A DNA stretch of 64,000 nucleotides, taken from assembly GCA_964535315.1 (NCBI GenBank), contig CAZHTS010000017.1, forward strand, positions 1-64,000. Reading direction: 5' to 3'. The translations under genes were made by a program, and so were the position numbers. This document shows positions 60,671 through 64,000 of this stretch, in pieces. The notes beneath the pieces are model-generated. The model did not search any database. It was not told where the DNA came from and was given only the letters and a program-made list of their open reading frames with translations. How positions within the stretch are numbered: the first letter of the stretch is position 1; every line of letters begins with the position of its first letter. This DNA comes from CAZHTS01 sp964535315 (GTDB taxonomy: Bacteria > Chloroflexota > Anaerolineae > Anaerolineales > Anaerolineaceae).

Positions 60671-61418
60671 CAACCCCGTCTGCAACAGTATCCTGAACCC
60701 GTTTGCGCCAGCGCAACGCCGCCAACAGATACAAACCGGTAAAGATCCACTCACACACCACGGTGAGAATCACCAGAATCGGGTACGCCCCACCGGTATA
60801 CGGGATCGGCAGGTACATGGTCATGGTCTGCACCTTCATTTCGTACAGGTGATAGCCCGACAGCGAAACAATGTGCATGCACAACACCACAATACTATAA
60901 GACGCCGCCAGGATCAGCGCCGGCCGGCGCAGGTCGGGATCGAGCAGATAATACACCAGCAAACACACCCCGATCACCCCCAGGACGGTGCCAAAAGCGG
61001 TGACCGCCAGCGATACGTACGCCAGTTGCAGATTACCCCGCATGCTGACCATGTAACTCAGCGGGATGTTGATTACAATGGTCATCACGAACGAGACCAC
61101 GTACAGGATCACAGCCAGCCAGGCCAGGCGGTGATGCTCACGGCTCAACTTGCCGGCCTCCGAGGCGACCATAAACAGCCCGATCACATCCAGGACGACG
61201 GCAATGGGCGCCAGACAATTGGCGACCGTCAACCACAGCGGCGTCGGCTGGTTGAGCAGCAATTCCAGCGAAGGGTGAGACAGGGTGTAGATCGAACTGG
61301 CCGTGGTGGCAATGGCCGAACCCAACATACCCAGAAACATCAACAACAGCCCGGTCGCCGTGCGGCGCGGGGCATAAGATAACGCCTGCTCCTGATACGG
61401 ATCGTTTGCGATTTCCAT
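60666..61418 (-). CDS. Polytopic membrane protein of unknown function
   Basis: A 250-residue protein with about seven predicted membrane helices (for example LLLMFLGMLGSAIATTASSIY near the start and LVILTVVCEWIFTGLYLLAAL near the end), short loops and a basic C-terminus. I do not recognise a family. It lies 12 bp downstream of the MacB-like permease gene and 52 bp upstream of the sensor kinase gene, all on one strand, so it may be an accessory of the efflux system or of the sensor. AAGGATAGGA precedes the ATG. Confidence 0.75.
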   Translation of the reverse strand: MEIANDPYQEQALSYAPRRTATGLLLMFLGMLGSAIATTASSIYTLSHPSLELLLNQPTPLWLTVANCLAPIAVVLDVIGLFMVASEAGKLSREHHRLAWLAVILYVVSFVMTIVINIPLSYMVSMRGNLQLAYVSLAVTAFGTVLGVIGVCLLVYYLLDPDLRRPALILAASYSIVVLCMHIVSLSGYHLYEMKVQTMTMYLPIPYTGGAYPILVILTVVCEWIFTGLYLLAALRWRKRVQDTVADGVV

Positions 61419-61430
61419 TTTTTCCTATCC

Positions 61431-62659
61431 TTATTCTGCCCGCAGCGCTTCAACCGGCATCAGGTTGGCGGCGCGATTGGCGGGGTAAAAACCAAAGAAA
61501 ATACCGATGGCCGACGAGAACAACGTCGCCAGTAAAATCACGTCCAGGCCGATCTGTGGGCTGATGGCCGTACCGCTGGCCGACGAGATCAGGCGAATGG
61601 CGACGCCCACCAGCCAGCCCAACAGGATACCGATCACGCCGCCCACCAGGCTGAGCAGAGCCGACTCGGCCAGGAACTGCACCAGGATGTCGCGCTTGCT
61701 GGCGCCGATGGCCTTACGCAGACCGATCTCACGCGTGCGCTCGGTGACCGAGACGAGCATGATATTCATGATACCGATCCCACCCACCAGCAGCGAGATG
61801 GCCGCCACCCCGCCCAGAAAGACGGTCAGCACCTGCGCCACCTGGTTGAAAGCGTCCAACAGCGCCTTGGGGGCGAAGAGGAAAAAATCGTCCACGCCCA
61901 CCGGTGTGCGGTGACGGATGCGCAGCACCTGCTTGATCTGCTCGCTGGCGCGGTCGATCTGGCCGGCGCTGGCAATCTGCACGTTGAGCGAGTCGACCCA
62001 GGTGCGCGTCGGGCGGGCGATCAGCCGCGCCTGGGCGGTGCTGAGCGGCACCAGCACCGAGTCGTCGCCGGCGCCGGTGCCCAAGCTGACCCCGCTGCCC
62101 TGCGCCAGCACACCGACGACGCGGTACGGCTGGCCCTCCAGGCGGATCAATTCGCCGGTAATGCCGCGCTCACGCTCGAAAATCTTCTTGGCCGCCCGCG
62201 CGCCCAACACCGCCACCGAGGTCTGCCCGAGGTTGTCTTCCTCGCTCAAAAAGCGCCCCTCGGCCAGCTTGAGCCCGTTGACGGTGGCGTAATTGGCGGT
62301 GACGCCGTAAAACGTGGTCGACACGCTGCGGTTGCCGTAACTGGCCACGCCGCTGCTGGAAATGCTGGCCGAGACGCGCATCACCCCGGTCACCGCCGCC
62401 GGATCCGCCAGGGCCGCCGCGTCGGACAGCGTCAACGGCTGCGGGTTGCGCAGCGAGGCGTCCGGCGCATAGAAAATGGTCAGCGAGGTGGCGCCGATGC
62501 CCGAGAACTGGCTGTTGACCGACGCTTGCACGCCGCGCCCCAACGAAACCATAGCGATCACCGCCGCTACGCCGATGACGATGCCGAGTACGGTCAGCAG
62601 CGAACGAAGCTTGTTGTTCGTCAGGCTGATCAACGCTTCGGACAGGACCTCCGCCAGGT

Positions 62660-62663
<4 letters not shown>
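61431..62663 (-). CDS. MacB-type ABC transporter permease
   Basis: A 410-residue permease: N-terminal membrane helix with the family start LRSLLTVLGIVIGVAAVIAM, a periplasmic-type MacB domain of about 200 residues, then the FtsX domain of three helices with TERTREIGLRKAIGASKRDIL and a typical C-terminus (FYPANRAANLMPVEALRAE). With the ATPase and adaptor genes upstream it makes a tripartite-like exporter of peptides, macrolides or lipids. The start overlaps the ATPase stop (ATGA) and follows GGAGGG. Confidence 0.93.
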
Positions 62664-63358
<695 letters not shown>

Positions 63359-63372
63359 GCTGGCCTCCTCGC

Positions 63373-64000
63373 TCATTCGACCATCGCCGGCAGCAGCGCG
63401 TCGGGGTTGAGCACCACGTTATCGCCCGGCTGCAAATCGCCTTCCAGCACCTGGCTGAGCGTTTCGGACGAAATGCCCAGCTTGATCTTGACCTGCTCGG
63501 GCAGCGGGTTTTCACCGCGCAGGACGTAGACCACCCGGTCGCCGTCCACCATGCGCACGGCGCGGTTGGGCACCATCAGCACGTCGCGCACCGCGTCCAC
63601 CTGGACGCGCACCGCAGCAGTCATCCCCGATTTGATGTATTCGTCAGGCTGTTCCAGTTCGATCACCACCGGGTAGCTGACCAACCCCTGGTTCGACACG
63701 CCGCTGATGCCCACTTCGGTCACCACGCCGCGGTATTCGCGCCCGTAGGCGGCGTCAAAGGTCACCGTGACCGGCTGCCCGATCTTAACGCGGTTGACGT
63801 CGATCTCGGAGATCGACACGTCCACAAAAAAGTGGCTGCGATCCTCCACCCGCAGCGCCAGGGCGTCCGTCTCGGTCGAGTCGCCGGCGTGCGTTTTGAC
63901 CAGGGTCAGGATGCCGTCAAACGGCGCCAGCAGTTCGGTCTGGTTGAGCGTGGCCTGGGCGGCGTCGATGCTGGCCTGGGCGGCGTTCACCTCGCCGGAA
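63373..64000 (-). CDS. Periplasmic adaptor (MFP/HlyD-like) of the MacB-type exporter, 5' part outside window
   Basis: The 3' part, about 209 codons, of a membrane-fusion protein; the frame is open through the right edge, so the GTG at 63990 is not the real start. Visible parts are the end of the helical hairpin (AAQASIDAAQATL), the second half of the lipoyl domain (LLAPFDGILTLVKTHAGDST), the beta-barrel (DVSISEIDVNRVKIGQPVTV) and the membrane-proximal domain (VPNRAVRMVDGDRVVYVL). It links permease and envelope in MacAB-like exporters. In a single-membrane cell such adaptors may present substrate at the surface. The stop overlaps the possible early ATPase start. Confidence 0.9.
   Translation of the reverse strand, partial: SGEVNAAQASIDAAQATLNQTELLAPFDGILTLVKTHAGDSTETDALALRVEDRSHFFVDVSISEIDVNRVKIGQPVTVTFDAAYGREYRGVVTEVGISGVSNQGLVSYPVVIELEQPDEYIKSGMTAAVRVQVDAVRDVLMVPNRAVRMVDGDRVVYVLRGENPLPEQVKIKLGISSETLSQVLEGDLQPGDNVVLNPDALLPAMVE

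Overview
This window reads as part of the chromosome of a GC-rich bacterium, probably a member of the Chloroflexota (Anaerolineae/Ardenticatenia-like). That assignment is inferred from gene content only: sortase plus LPXTG surface protein (a single-membrane envelope trait), GAF/NarL-type two-component kinases, tandem giant beta-helix exported proteins, and a lone gatB. There is no rRNA or tRNA to confirm it. Gene density is high, same-strand genes often overlap by 1-19 bp, and no complete mobile element is visible.

Layout. 1-3178 (+): a membrane protein cut by the left edge, an HD-GYP phosphodiesterase-like protein and gatB. 3188-10405 (-): a MacB/FtsX-type permease, a HIT protein, then a tightly coupled operon of GAF histidine kinase, UbiE/MenG-like methyltransferase, a UbiX-PNPOx fusion and a second methyltransferase. 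10540-14393: a molybdopterin oxidoreductase, a possible 27-residue membrane peptide, a HicB/DinB-like protein and a PHP-domain protein with a truncated glycosyltransferase tail. 14394-38976: the most remarkable part, five tandem genes for secreted 1179-1529-residue parallel beta-helix proteins. Each has its own extended -10 promoter and a conserved leader of about 160 nt that appears to be structured. 39081-42783 (+): an Lgt-like protein, a split glutamine-dependent NAD synthetase (amidase plus nadE) and an MFS exporter. 42756-50079: a hybrid histidine kinase, a flavoprotein reductase with a textbook promoter and operator, an MFS transporter and an ABC-F ATPase. 50239-55730 (+): two paralogous subtilisin-like proteases, the second with an LPTTG wall signal, overlapping a sortase gene. 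55887-58310 (+): NfeD, a slipin, a GNAT acetyltransferase and a SWIM zinc-finger protein behind an attenuator-like leader. 58407-64000 (-): a LiaRS-like two-component pair next to a MacB-type efflux operon cut by the right edge.

How the parts fit. Much of the window concerns the cell surface: exported beta-helix proteins, secreted proteases, a sortase that can anchor one of them, envelope-stress sensing with efflux, and NfeD/slipin membrane quality control. The most novel signals are the covarying leader shared by the five beta-helix genes, the near-leaderless promoters that recur at genes lacking a Shine-Dalgarno site, the promoter-peptide-terminator arrangement before the SWIM gene, and the UbiX-PNPOx fusion in a kinase-led operon. 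All coordinates and motifs come from reading the sequence by eye; family names rest on recognised motifs, not on database searches.
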